A stretch of 43,098 bases of DNA from Gyrodactylus bullatarudis (GCA_012064415.1 SSNU01000239.1:1-43098); one strand, 5' to 3'; positions 1 through 9,929 are shown, counted from the first letter of the stretch. Numbers and translations are program-made. The notes: generated from the sequence alone by a model not told the origin.

Positions 1-215
1 GTTCATCGATAAAAGAACTGATGATAGTTAAAGTTTCTTCTATAGGCACATTAGGAAATAAAGAACTAATATCTAAAGAAATCATCTCTTTTGAACTTAT
101 GTTTAAATCCTTAACTTTTTCAACAAACGAAAATGTATCTCTGACAACATATCTAGTATAATATTCATGTATTGTCTTCAATATACCAATCAACCAAAAT
201 TTTCTTGCTATCACT
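1..215 (-). pseudogene. Penelope-like element reverse transcriptase fragment (N-terminal RT part)
   Basis: Read on the minus strand, this stretch is open and translates to a Penelope-type reverse-transcriptase segment. It includes a YYTRYVVRDTFSFVEKVK-like lead-in and motif A, seen as SLDISSLFPNVPIEET. The D of SLDISSLF is the first catalytic aspartate of the RT. The frame runs off the left edge of the window, so the rest of the domain (including YVDD) would lie outside. Upstream on the same strand (216-400) the frame is lost. In other copies here the RT C-terminus and GIY-YIG domain follow the RT, whereas this RT piece comes after an endonuclease piece (478-682), so they belong to two different element copies in tandem. 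The family call is secure from motif A; whether the copy is complete cannot be seen. Confidence 0.8.
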
Positions 216-398
216 CATATTTCATTTGAAAATTGATTACGCTCATCAATTAAATCATAGATCTGAGAAAGGAAATGTTTATGATTCTCTTCTAGGAACA
301 ATCTAAAAATATAATTGCCATATTCTGTAAACTTTAGATGGAATTATACACAGCATATTCTTAACTCTCTCTAATTTTGAAAGGGAAATTTTTCATTT

Positions 399-446
399 TT
401 ACGTTCGAGTGATTCACGTAAATGTTCAAAAAACCACTTAAACACA
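399..446 (-). repeat. PLE terminal-repeat motif
   Basis: A sequence containing CGAGTGATTCACGTAAATGT lies between the endonuclease and RT pieces. The same motif recurs at 7762-7812, 10893-10940, 20670-20712 and 25948-26003, next to other PLE remnants. It behaves as the outer part of the PLE terminal repeat and marks the boundary between two tandem copies. Confidence 0.6.
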
Positions 447-477
447 TTAAATTTACAAATATGTGAAAAAAATATTT

Positions 478-682
478 TCTTGTATAAAATAGAACAATTA
501 GAAATCGAAGCAGCATGGTTTTCGTTTTTAAGATATCTGATAACCTTAGTTACTAAGGCTTAATATATATCTTCATTGAGGTGATCATGATATCTTGTTG
601 ACAACTTCCTAATTGTACGTCCTATATACGAAGCACCACAGTCACACTGAAATTTGTAGATCAATAGAGTTTTTTCTTGAGG
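478..682 (-). pseudogene. Penelope-like element GIY-YIG endonuclease remnant
   Basis: Minus-strand translation gives LIYKFQCDCGASYIGRTIRK followed by KLSTRYHDHLNED, the signature of the C-terminal GIY-YIG nuclease of Penelope-like elements. This domain nicks target DNA for target-primed reverse transcription. The paired cysteines (CDCG), the YIG core and the R of IGRT are present. An in-frame stop follows NEDIY. The trailing part (ALVTK..RYLKNENHAASISNCSILYKK) continues in the same frame, and after that the sequence enters PLE terminal-repeat sequence. The distal catalytic glutamate region is missing. It is a dead copy, closely similar to the domain at 19711-19992. Confidence 0.85.
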
Positions 683-1918
683 ATCGCTAGTTTGGAAAAG
701 TCAAATTCTACTATCGTAAATGGTAAAATGCGGAAATTCGAAAAATAAGATTATTGAAAATTCTAAATTCTTTACCTGATACAAATCAAGAAATTGACAT
801 TTCATTTTCAAACATTAATGGACAGAAATTTCAATGAAATTTTTAGATTATTATATCTATAGCTTTCTCTTTCAATAGTATAATTCTTGATGAATGAAAA
901 TCTAATTTTGATCCTGAAGTTCAAGAAATTGTTTGTTATGTCCCAACTCAAAATTCGGAAAAAAATTTTGGTTCCAAGTACGCAAAATTCCATTTTTTGA
1001 TGTAAAAGAATGCTTGGATAAAAATTATAATTTATATAGGCCCCATTTATACTTTCCAATAATTAGAAAATAACCTAATATTTAGTTTTTTGTATGAATT
1101 CTAAACGCTCGAAACTAAATTTTATAACATTCACAGTCTTAATAAAATATAATCATAAATTGCTTTTTTTAATTTCCTTGAATATTTTCAATTTTAATTT
1201 TAGAGTCTTTTAAAATCTTTGGTATAATAAGCCTGTAAGTGATTCCCTTTCAGGTGAACTTGGTTTTTTTTCATATTCAATGAATATTATTCATTAATTA
1301 GCAACTTTTTACGTGCAAATACATTTGAGAATTCTGACAAACCACGAAGAACTGAACATTTTGAGAGTAAAAATATTGAAAAAATATAAGTTTTGAAATT
1401 TAGCTTTATTTTGGATCTTACAGAAATTTTTAAGAAATACTTCATGCCATAATTTATGAAATCTTGTTTAAATTTTCACAAAATCTTGCCGGGGAATCAA
1501 GTTTACTTAATTATAACAGATTTGAATAAAAAATTCAAGACTAAACTTTCAAGAAACAGGAATATCTAAATATTTCAAATTCAGAGAATTGTTGGATTTG
1601 CCTCATTGCTTTTCTAAGAATCGATTAGAAATTAAATTCCAATAAATGTTGAAGTTAAAATCAAATTTGTGTGACAAATTTTGGATTAATTCTTCAAATT
1701 CAAAAATCACTCATCCGTATTTATTTAATTAAAAATCTGAAACCATTTTTGAATATTTAGAACATTCCTACGCAAATTCCGTTCAAAGGATTAATCTTTT
1801 TAATTTTTGAAATGATCTGAAAAATATTGAATCCATAGTTCAGGATTGTTCAAGTTTATTTAGATTGACTCAACTGTCTATTTAGTAGACTTGGACGAAA
1901 TTTTGCAAAATTACTTAA
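683..1918. other. AT-rich stretch with no recognised gene
   Basis: Both strands are rich in stop codons and short AT runs. The 83-codon open frame on the minus strand at 808-1059 has no recognisable motif and a composition expected by chance. I see nothing else to annotate here. Confidence 0.5.
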
Positions 1919-2227
1919 ATCGCCCATCGATATGAGAAAATTTAATCTTCAAGTATTTTAATATAATCCCACCAAAATTCGCATCAAAATACCTTTCTAT
2001 GCTTCTGGAATAAGATAAACGAAACAGAGTGAAATCAAGTCCAAACTATTATTCTATTATAAAAGTAGAATATTAAAAAACGTTTTAGATTTGAAAGTTT
2101 TCACAAATTTGTTTATTTTATTCCAGAAGCATAAAAAAAGTATTTCGAATCGAAATGAGGTTATATCGTTTTTTTATTTTGATTATTTTTAAAATACTTG
2201 AATTTATCATATCGATGGGCAATTTTA
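1919..2227. mobile_element. Foldback / MITE-like element of about 310 bp
   Basis: The left arm (about 1919-2022) and right arm (about 2114-2227) are reverse complements with small indels. The outer ends read GCCCATCGATATGA on the left and its complement TCATATCGATGGGC on the right. The inner ends share TATGCTTCTGGAATAA and its complement. The centre (2023-2113) has no reading frame. This is the shape of a non-autonomous inverted-repeat element. I do not see a clear target-site duplication. Confidence 0.75.
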
Positions 2228-2305
2228 GACTAGTTATTAATATGACTGTGGATTGTTTTAGAGTTTTAAAATTTTTAATTTCGTATTTTTCATTTCTCTT
2301 TCATA

Positions 2306-2418
2306 AGTATAAATAGTCAAGTTTGTTTTTTAATTCTTTCCTTTTTGATAATTGTATCTTCTCCTGATCATTTACCACAATTTCTCCTTAAAAACGAACT
2401 TGACTATTCATATTTATT
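2306..2418. repeat. Short imperfect inverted repeat
   Basis: ATAAATAGTCAAGTTTGTTT near 2308-2330 is matched in inverse by AAACGAACTTGACTATTCAT near 2392-2414, with about 60 bp between. It lies just beside the foldback element and may be part of a larger decayed element. Flanking segments near 1886 and 2420 (CTTGGA.GAAATTTTGCAAAA-like) also resemble each other directly. Confidence 0.45.
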
Positions 2419-2673
2419 AAACTTGGATAAAATTTCGTAAAACTGACGAAACCGCTATCAATCTACAGTCTACATGCCAACTCGAGTTTGTTATTCTTCC
2501 TGCCTTAAATTATATCCTGAATAGACAGTTGAGTTTTACAAATACAAAATGAAAAAATTCAATATTAAATATTTCATTCTACGAACTAGACCTGAAAAAG
2601 GTATAGAAAATTTATCCAATAAGTGAATTAAGTTTTTAATAGAATTCAGATCAGGGTTTTAGCTTGATAGCTT

Positions 2674-2808
2674 ATGAGTTGTGAGCCTTCTGTTTCTAAA
2701 CAAGCTTACAGTCTAAAGAGATTACAGCAGCTGAAGACGAAGATGAGTAAAATGCCAAATGATTTAAAGCCTTCTCAGGAAATTTCGATGACTGTTGGCC
2801 TCTATTGA
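2674..2808 (+). CDS. Small exon-like open frame, unrecognised
   Basis: A 44-codon frame begins MSCEPSVSKQAYSLKRLQQL and ends KPSQEISMTVGLY before a TGA. Its mixed, basic composition and ordinary codons stand out from the poly-A/T background. TAG-CTTATG just before the ATG resembles a splice acceptor, so it may be an internal or last exon rather than a complete gene. I do not recognise the product. It could be a fragment of a decayed element; evidence is composition only. Confidence 0.3.
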   Translation: MSCEPSVSKQAYSLKRLQQLKTKMSKMPNDLKPSQEISMTVGLY

Positions 2809-3084
2809 AGCTTTCAGCAATTATTTATTTCTTAATCTCTCATATTGTGAAGATTCTTGATATTTTCAAGCCGAGTTAAAATTAATCAAAAAATGCTGAT
2901 TACATACGTTAATCCAGTTATATTTTATAAGTATTGAAAATTAAAATTTAAACAAAGAGTAATTGAAAAACAACTTTTGCTTAAAAATAATAAATTTTAA
3001 TTTTATGAACTTGAACAAAATTAGTTATTCTGAAAATTTGCTCTAAAAATTTAATGAGAAAATCTTGCTAATGTCCCCAGATCA

Positions 3085-3262
3085 ATATTTCTCACAATTT
3101 TGAAGGTCTCCAAAATTTTTAATAATGGATCTTCAGATCTCAAAATTTTTCAGCCTTTAATTTAATTCCTTATTTTTATGTTTTTGCCTTCAATTCTGTT
3201 GAAAAATGAATAGTTTCTTGGTTTTGGGATATGCGAAGACTATTTCCAGAACAGCTTTAGTC
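3085..3262. repeat. Dispersed direct repeat, copy 1 (partner at 17088-17245)
   Basis: Shared blocks include GTCTCCAAAATTTTTAATAA, TCCTTATTTTTATGTTTTT and ATATGCGAAGACTATTTCCA. The two copies differ by several small indels. The 71-codon frame at 3206-3421 starts inside this repeat and is probably not a gene. Confidence 0.8.
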
Positions 3263-3994
3263 CAGTGCAATGGAAATAAACCAAATTTAAGCGACCAATC
3301 ATCATCTAAAAATTTCTCTATTACTGATCATGAAATAATCATGATGAATTATTTTTGTGATAAGTTACCATTACTTATTATAATAATCAATAGCTTGAGG
3401 GTAAAAATTCATTTTACCTAAACCAAAAGAAAAATATTTTATTGATTTAGATTTCTACTCTCTTCACGGCAAGATTTTGGACAGAAATAAAATTAAAGAT
3501 CTGAACATCATTCAATTTTTGAGATAAATTTTCATTGACATAGAGTAACTATAACAAAAATGCATTGGTAGATCAATGCCTTAAGCATGATGAAATTTAC
3601 AAGAATTCGGTTGAACGAAATGAATTTCTTCTTATCACGAATTTAACAAAATAAGCATTGTTCTAAAGCCTTTGCACGAGATCTATATTATTTTCATTTT
3701 AAACTATGAGTTTACGCCTTTTTTCATTTTTTGAACTTTGAGTAGAAATTGTATTTGATTTAAAACTTTTCCTTTAGAGTGGATGAGTGGTCAGTGATTT
3801 TCAGTGAGCATCAAGATTAAACAAGAAAATCAAATATGTAAAATGAACATCACCCCATCATTGTGTCAAAGTCGAATTTCAATCCCTTGAATTATTTTAC
3901 TGCTCAAAATCAACAAAATCTTATTATGAAAATTTTTACTGATTTGAAAGTGGGAGGGTAATCAAGAGAGTTTTTAGGATCAAGATTAGACAAG

Positions 3995-4210
3995 AAAATC
4001 AATTCAAATAGATAAGAAAGGATGCCGAGAAAATTTTGAGGAATAAGCGCTTTATTTCAGGCATACTCTTCAGCCTCTTACATGCCTGAAATAAAGCGCT
4101 TATTCCTCAAAATTTTCTCGGCATCCTTTCTTATTTATTTAAATGCTCTCACCGTTTGCACAACTAACTGATGATATTAAAAGTCATTCTCATACCCAAA
4201 ATCAATTCAA
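3995..4210. mobile_element. 190-bp insertion with 13-bp target duplication
   Basis: AAAATCAATTCAA occurs at 3995-4007 and again, identical, at 4198-4210, bracketing 190 bp that are absent from the related copy near 41.25 kb. This is a clean target-site-duplication signature. The inserted DNA is largely the hairpin at 4006-4140 plus a 57-bp tail. No reading frame is present. The 13-bp length is long for Tc1/mariner (TA) and hAT (8 bp), and closer to L1/SINE-type or foldback insertions. Confidence 0.75.
4006..4140. repeat. 58-bp inverted repeat with 19-nt loop (near-perfect hairpin)
   Basis: Left arm 4006-4063 and right arm 4083-4140 are reverse complements with a single mismatch (AGATAAG against AAATAAG near the base). 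The loop 4064-4082 is TACTCTTCAGCCTCTTACA. Such identity in a decayed AT-rich region implies a very recent origin, or a fold-back sequencing/assembly artefact. Confidence 0.9.
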
Positions 4211-4267
4211 TTGAATCTGATCTAATGCATAGTCACATTATCGGGCTAATCTTTAAAAGATTTGCCC

Positions 4268-4360
4268 CTTCTTGTTTTGCAGTAATTTTTCTGAATGATA
4301 AAGAGACTAAGGGCTTTTTAACATCGATGAAATGAATACGAATCTTGCGGTGAGTTTTCA
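4268..4360. repeat. Dispersed repeat, partner of 7508-7740
   Basis: CTTGTTTTGCAGTAATTT.TCTGAATGA and GGGCTTTTTAACAT..GAT..ATGAA.ACGAATCT are shared with the later copy. There they are separated by an extra segment of about 145 bp. Confidence 0.75.
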
Positions 4361-4569
4361 TGTCATCGATAATAAAAAGACCAGAACGATTCAAAGTAAA
4401 CTTAGAGAGAAATAAGAGGGGACAAATGTTCTCTAATTTAACCCATTATCGTTTGGGAGCGGAATTAAGATTTTTTGATCATTTTTCCTACTTGAAAATC
4501 AATTGAATTTCGAAAGTTAAAAATCTCTCGAAAATAGGGAAACTCTTGATAATTTTATGGCGCTATTCA

Positions 4570-4806
4570 GCTTCTTTATCTGATCTTAATCCTAAAAAAA
4601 CTCTCTTGATTACCCTCCCACTTTCATATCAGTAAACATTTTCAGCTCAAAGTTCGAAATAATGGTATTTTGGCGCCAAATCGGAATTCAAATGGTAAAA
4701 GTCGGCAACATGAGCAGGATTCCAAAAAATCTTTAACAAATTCGAATTCTTAATGAAAAAATTGAGATAACCGTAAATATCATAGATTCCCAACTTCATA
4801 TCAATT
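4570..4806 (-). repeat. Dispersed repeat family E2, minus copy
   Basis: Reverse complement of the family seen at 41105-41290 and 3915-4005: ACCCTCCCACTTTCATATC, then TTTGGCGCCAAA and CAGCTCAAAGTTCGAAA. It ends near 4806 with TTCCCAACTTCATAT and AATTAGCTTTA, which resembles the end motif of the Tc1-like family at 25.0, 26.5 and 36.65 kb. Together with the plus copy it forms a broad inverted arrangement. Confidence 0.7.
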
Positions 4807-4861
4807 AGCTTTAGTTTTAGACGAAAAAGATTTTTTGGTAAAATCACCATCTATCTTCTGG

Positions 4862-4981
4862 AAGGTGGGGAAAAGATTTTAAGAGACTATTAAAATCTCA
4901 AAGTAATCTACAATATCATATCAATTTTCTCCCAAAAACTTTTCAAGATCTGAAATTTTCATCGAGGTCTAATATATAGGC
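4862..4981. repeat. Dispersed direct repeat (partner at 34795-34912)
   Basis: The copies share AAAGTAATCTACAATA, AAGATCTGAAATTTTCATCG and AGGTCTA. Similarity runs about 120 bp at roughly 85% by eye. A weaker inverted trace (TTTAGACCCCGATGAAAATTTT) lies at 32231-32252. Confidence 0.75.
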
Positions 4982-5252
4982 TTGTAATTATGATGTCTAT
5001 GGGACATTCGAACACAAGAATACTATACGTGATTACTTTATTCATAGTATTCTATTTGGGATCATAAAATTCATGAATACATCGCTTGTTCATTCCTAAA
5101 GCAAAGTCATTATTTCCTTTCTCAGTTCCATGTATTAATTAATGAGCTAGCATGACAGCTAGCATAATATTTTCCCTTGTGTTCCTTCCTTGAAAATCTT
5201 TTCAAATTTTCTTTCAGAATTATTAGAAACTAGATTTTCCTCTAGTGATTAT

Positions 5253-6070
5253 TATTGGATATCTAACAACAAACACAAAAATAATGGATTCTTGATATTG
5301 TGTTTTATAAATATGAGACCAGGTCCAAATCTTAGAGATGGTCATAAGAAAAAATTATATTCATAATAACTAATTTTATCAAGAATTATCTCAATCTGAA
5401 TCTCTCTCTGTTCTCCGGTAGTTCTCTAGAATAAGCTATTGGAATAGATGGAATTACGTTCAGATTATCCAGAAGAACTGCTTTAAGACTATTTTTGGAT
5501 GAATCTATGAAAAGCCTTAGAGAGTTTGGATCAAATTCATATGAAAGCTCGTGGAATAATCCGGGTATATTATTACAAAAAGAAAGATTGTCTTCAAATG
5601 AAAAATAAGGTCTAAAAATAAGGTCTCTACTTTTATAAATGAGAAAATGTTACTCCTCCGCCATTTATTTTATGACTCACTAAGATTCGTCAAACCTCAA
5701 CTGCATTTTTTTTGGAAAGCCTGGATACTCTAACGATCTTGTCAAGGGTTTTCTGGGTCAAGCGCCCAGTCATTCCATCTTCTTCTTCTTCGATAGTGTT
5801 ACCACTAGATTCTGGATCCTGTTGAACATTGATAGGGGCTGTTGCAGTCTAGGAACATCCCGACACGTTCTTAAATTCGGATAATTCTGGAATAGGAATT
5901 TTCATAAATGTCTTACAACAGGATATGCAAATCTTAAACTAACTTGAGTCGATGGCCTTCTATTTGCACAAATTCGCGTCAAGCAAAAGTAGCAATCTTC
6001 TTCGTGATTAAAGGGTTCAGACCAAACTTTAATCTTATTTCTGTAGGAGCTACTATTTGGGTAACTAATT
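5253..6070 (-). pseudogene. Decayed copy of an uncharacterised invertebrate multicopy protein (DCYFC ... FIDSSK..LKAVLL family)
   Basis: On the minus strand, translation in shifting frames gives a recognisable ordered series: KVWSEPFNHEEDCYFCLT (about 6030-5978); then after a frame change MKIPIPELSEFKN; an acidic EEEEDG stretch; GRLTQKTLDKIVRVSRLSKK (near 5740); RPYFSFEDNLSFCNNIPGLF (near 5600); LRLFIDSSKNSLKAVLLDN (near 5522-5466); and a degraded IIKNPLFLCLLLD-like end. I recall this order (DCYFC, then LS..SA, then FIDSSKRSLKAVLLHN, then CFLC.WDSR) from abundant uncharacterised proteins of arthropods and Hydra. Function is unknown; the high copy number suggests a link to mobile DNA. At least three frame changes or stops make it a pseudogene, unless some gaps are introns. 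The downstream half of the family is missing. The plus-strand open frame at 5944-6237 is only its shadow. Confidence 0.75.
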
Positions 6071-6239
6071 TTTTTCACATAAAAAACTATAACTCAATAC
6101 CAAAATTAATTTTTTTTTTTAATTTGCAAATGATTGTTATTGTCTATACTGATTTATTCGTTTATTATGAATCCTTAAGTTTTATACGAAATTATTGTGC
6201 TAATCAAAATGAACCAATCAGAATCGAGAAAAATTGAGT

Positions 6240-7500
6240 GAAATCACTAATGAAAAAACCTTGAATAACATCTGAATCAGAAAAGATAAATGGTCATGCA
6301 AGGTATCATTGGATAGAGAAATAAATTTCACATTCTTTCCCCCATTAAAATTTGAGATTTTATCAAAATAAGATAGCCTGTTGAAGGGTTAAAACAAAAA
6401 AGTACATGGCATTTTTCGCTAATTTTTCATCATTTTTCAACTTTAAGACTAATTTTGAGGATGATCCATTCCAAAAGCACGTTCGAACTCATATAGAAAA
6501 TTTTACGCACTTTCAAATGATATCAAATTTTACTCTGAAATGTCTAAGGATCTAGTCAAAAAATTAGTTTATTCAAGTCCCGATTATGAAAATTGTGCTA
6601 TTTCGGTTTTTCGCGAATTGCGAAAAAAACTGAGCAACTTAGAAAATTTTCGCAAGCAGATTCGGAATCTGCGTAAAATTTTACACAATAACAGTTTGTC
6701 GCAAAAATTTATCGCAACCCCCCAACCACCTGTGCATTATCCTATAACGTGCTGAAAAGGAAACAACAAATTGAGTCGAAGTTGAGTACAAATAGCTCAA
6801 AACTAGAAGATCTAAGGAAAACTTTTCTTCTTCCCTTGTTTTTTCATGTGTTATTCAACTTAAAAGTAATTTTTTGTATTAAAATTAACAAGTAATTATA
6901 ATTATAAGTAATAGTAGTTGACAGACAAGAAAATATCGTAAATCTCATCAATATTAACGCTCATAAGAAAACTAAAAAAATGTTTTTACTGCTGATAGAT
7001 TTATTCTCATTTTTTAGGGGGATGAGATAATTCTAGATAATAATTCAGTTTAAGTTAATCCTAAAAATGAACGTAATAATCGAAATGAAATGGAGATCTT
7101 CATCAAGATTAAAATACGGCTGAAAAAGGAATTATGATATATAAATATATATATACTTGATTAGAAAGTATTTGATAATCCATCAGGGATAACATAATAA
7201 TTAGATTACTCTCTGATCAGGTAAAAATATTTCAAATTATTCTTTGCTACTTAAAATTAGAAGGATAATAAGAATCCACAATTGCTTCAAAAATTATTTT
7301 GTCTTTCTAGGACAAGAGAGATTTTTAGAAAATTTCAATACTCCCTTGAAACATAGTAAAAATCTTAAACATGTTTTGCTTCATAAAGGTAACGTGGCCT
7401 ATTCAAACTCTTTTGATAGGCTCATTTTACTACCCATGTGAAAAATTTTTCTCATGCTGTAGGTATTCAAAGGTTTTACCTGTCGTCTAATCAATAGAAC
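6240..7500. other. No recognised gene
   Basis: A 71-codon open frame at 6540-6755 (starts MSKDLVKKLVYSSPDYENCA) is basic and lysine/leucine rich but has no motif I know. It contains a short palindrome, GCAGATTCGGAATCTGC, at 6656-6672. Short AT microsatellite-like runs lie near 6890-6910 and 7137-7156. The 65-codon frame at 7244-7441 looks like chance. Confidence 0.4.
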
Positions 7501-7507
7501 AGATGAC

Positions 7508-7740
7508 CTCTTGTTTTGCAGTAATTTATCTGAATGAAAATGAGACTAAGGCACCCTCCATGAATTGTAAGAAAGTAAAGAGATTTAATACTATTTTGAA
7601 TCAGAATATGGCCTTACTGGCTTAGAAATGCTTTTCGAAACTAAGTGACTTTTTTTATTTTCCAAAATTCAAAATTAGGGACCCACTTTAATTAAGGGCT
7701 TTTTTAACATTGATATCATGAAAACGAATCTCTTGCTGAG
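7508..7740. repeat. Dispersed repeat with about 145-bp internal insertion relative to 4268-4360
   Basis: The outer parts match the earlier copy. The extra DNA runs from about 7552 to 7697 and is bracketed by AAGG (GACTAAGG before, TTAATTAAGGGC after). It has no coding content. Confidence 0.6.
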
Positions 7741-7761
7741 AGTTTAAATTATAATTTTATT

Positions 7762-7890
7762 ACGTTCGAGTGATTCACGTAGATGTTCAAAAAAACGTCC
7801 GAAAATCCACTCAATTACATAATTTTAATATAATGATAAAAGTTAAATTTTGAATGAAAAATAATAATTTACAATTTACAAAGAAATAGG
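7762..7890 (-). mobile_element. PLE terminal fragment (solo)
   Basis: ACGTTCGAGTGATTCACGTA, then ACGTCCGAAAATCCACT, then a TAATGATAAAAGTTAAATT..GAATGAAAA.TAATAATTTACAA tail, as in the PLE ends at 10893-11080 and (inverted) 12290-12420. No coding sequence is attached. Confidence 0.65.
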
Positions 7891-7899
7891 CTAGGGTGA

Positions 7900-9800
7900 A
7901 ATTTTTAACTTCATATTAGGACCAACTTTTCTGATAAAACTATAAATTCTAAGCATTACTACAGCATTATATAGTAATATATGTATTGAAGCATGTGTCG
8001 AAAATGGTTCTCCATTATGTCATTCGGTTTTAAAAATCCAAAAATTTTTAAATCGCCACTCAATTTACAATAAAATTTTACTACGAAATCACTAAAATCC
8101 GGAATATCTTTGCCATTCAATGAGTTTTTTTAATTTTTATCTTCAAAAATAGTAATCTTATCATAAAGAAGGGCTTCATGGTTAATTTCGTTATTTTATC
8201 ATATCCGTGGGATATTGTGGGAAAAATGGGCAATGACACAATGGAGAATGATTTTCATGCTTTAAAAATATGCAAAACATATTATCAGAAAACTAAGTCC
8301 TCTCGTGAGTAAGCCTAGTATAATTTTATAATGAAAAAAGTGTAAATGATGACACATCGTAAAATCTAATTCTGTAGATGCTTGCGATCAGTTGACGAAA
8401 AATCAATAGCAGATTCGGAAAATTTTGATCTAGTTTGCTATTTTTCTAAAATCTTAAGTAGGTCTCATGATCATGTAGATTCTAAAAATATCTAGATCGA
8501 ATTCCATTTCTTGAAAAAAGGAGATATTTGTAAAAAAAACTGGGGCAATTTTGTACCACCAAACATCATATCACTTGGTTAAAATCAAGAATATCGATAC
8601 TGCTTTATGATTAATATTAAACGCTATCTCTATACGTGTTTTTTCAATAACTATAATTGGTGCTCACCATAGAGTTTAACCGAAGAACTTTCAAAACAAC
8701 TCATGAGTGGTTTAAAAATAAATTTTATTCAGTATTTAGAGATTTATGAACATTATACTTTGGTATTTTTTCTCTTCTGAATGCGTGCTCATATTCTGTC
8801 TCATTAGATACTTATTAAGTGTGAATAGATTGCGTGCTTAACATCCTTTCGATGAGCTTGGTAATATAAGGGATAAGGAAAAAAATGCATGAAAATATAA
8901 CCAAGGAAAATTATATCGACATACATTATCAATTTCTAATAATTTCTGAAATAATTTTGCTATCTGGTTCTTTCCTTAAGCTTTTCTCATGTACACTAGC
9001 ATCTGTACATTGGATAACTGGGTAATGCTCCAATTTAGGTACAGCGAAAAATTTCAAGCGCGAGGAATTTTCGCGTAGACCAATGGGAACTCAAAAACCT
9101 TTTGAGTGTGCAAATAATCTATTCTTGTCTTTTCGCGTTTATTATTAATAATTATTAATTATAATTTATTATACACATATGGGTAAAATTCAGTAAATAC
9201 GGCTGACAATTTTGGTTTCAGTAAAAGAATAAAAATATCAATAAATCGTATAGGGTTAATTCCAAAAATTTCCAAAAATCATCCCATTCTAATTTCAAAA
9301 TTCCCCTCTCATTGAATGGTTTAACTTTAATGATTCAAATTCTTTTAGCAACCTACATAAGTTTCAGAAAGATTGAAAGTGAACTTTCTCCTTATATAGA
9401 ACCTTTGATGGAAAAAACCTTACGCGAATCTAGGTTCTAAAAAATTTTTGCTATCCTTGAAGAAGATTCATTTCTTGTTTCTCAAGATCGAAATAGTGAA
9501 ATAAGAAGAGTTGTTAACTTCACTTAACTCCAATGTCCTTGTAGTTTGCAAAAATTAATGAATATCCCTATTAACATCTGTATGTCGTGGCTAAAAAGTT
9601 AGAAGTTGTTTTTAAAAAGTATGCCCCATATGAATACTGAATAATCTCCTTGAAAGCAGCTTACTCGAGATTATCATACTCCGTGACGTCGAAAATCTGA
9701 TGGAGTCGGAACTTGAAGGTTAAAAATATGGAAGACCATGCAAAAGCCGTAAAATATTAAGGGCTAAAAAAGGGTAGAGAAATTATTAAATTAAATTATT
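7900..9800. other. No recognised gene
   Basis: Only very short open stretches are seen. An inverted trace of the short repeat R (see 9811-9910) occurs at 9254-9290 as GGTTAATTCCAAAAATTTCC. Nothing else supportable. Confidence 0.4.
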
Positions 9801-9810
9801 TCTTATTATT

Positions 9811-9910
9811 AAAAAAAAATTTCTTGGGATGATTTTTGGAATTAACCTATCTTATAAATATTTGTTCAAAATAACTATGAAAATATAATCAATGAAATCA
9901 ATTTCGACAA
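9811..9910 (+). repeat. Short repeat R, uninterrupted copy (empty-site reference)
   Basis: TTTCTTGGGATGATTTTTGG, AATTAACC.ATCTTAT.AATATTTGTT and AAAATAACTATGAAAA.ATA are contiguous here. The second copy, 10566-10625 plus 13927-13975, has the same order but is split by 3.3 kb exactly at the TA in AAAATAACTATG. It serves as an internal unoccupied site. Confidence 0.85.
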
Positions 9911-9929
9911 TCCTACCATAATGTGACAG

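Larger units (their letters stand above)
3915..4240 (+). repeat. Dispersed repeat family E2, plus copy, interrupted by a hairpin insertion
   Basis: The sequence GATTTGAAAGTGGGAGGGTA and the following GGATCAAGATTAGA..AAGAAAATCAATT match 41190-41260. The match is broken after 4007 and resumes at 4198 with GAATCTGATCTAATGCATAG, which in the 41-kb copy is contiguous. The interruption (4008-4197) is therefore an insertion into an older repeat. Confidence 0.8.

Noticed and set aside
808..1059. 83-codon minus-strand open frame
   Set aside because: AT-driven composition (F, I, N, K, Y), no motif, no splice context; length is expected by chance in this sequence.
4006..4140. Hairpin as a microRNA precursor or rho-independent terminator
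   Set aside because: Arms are too long and perfect for a typical animal microRNA precursor, and bacterial terminators do not apply to a eukaryotic sequence; an insertion fits better.
5944..6237. 97-codon plus-strand open frame
   Set aside because: It lies antisense to the DCYFC-family pseudogene, whose motifs explain the sequence better.
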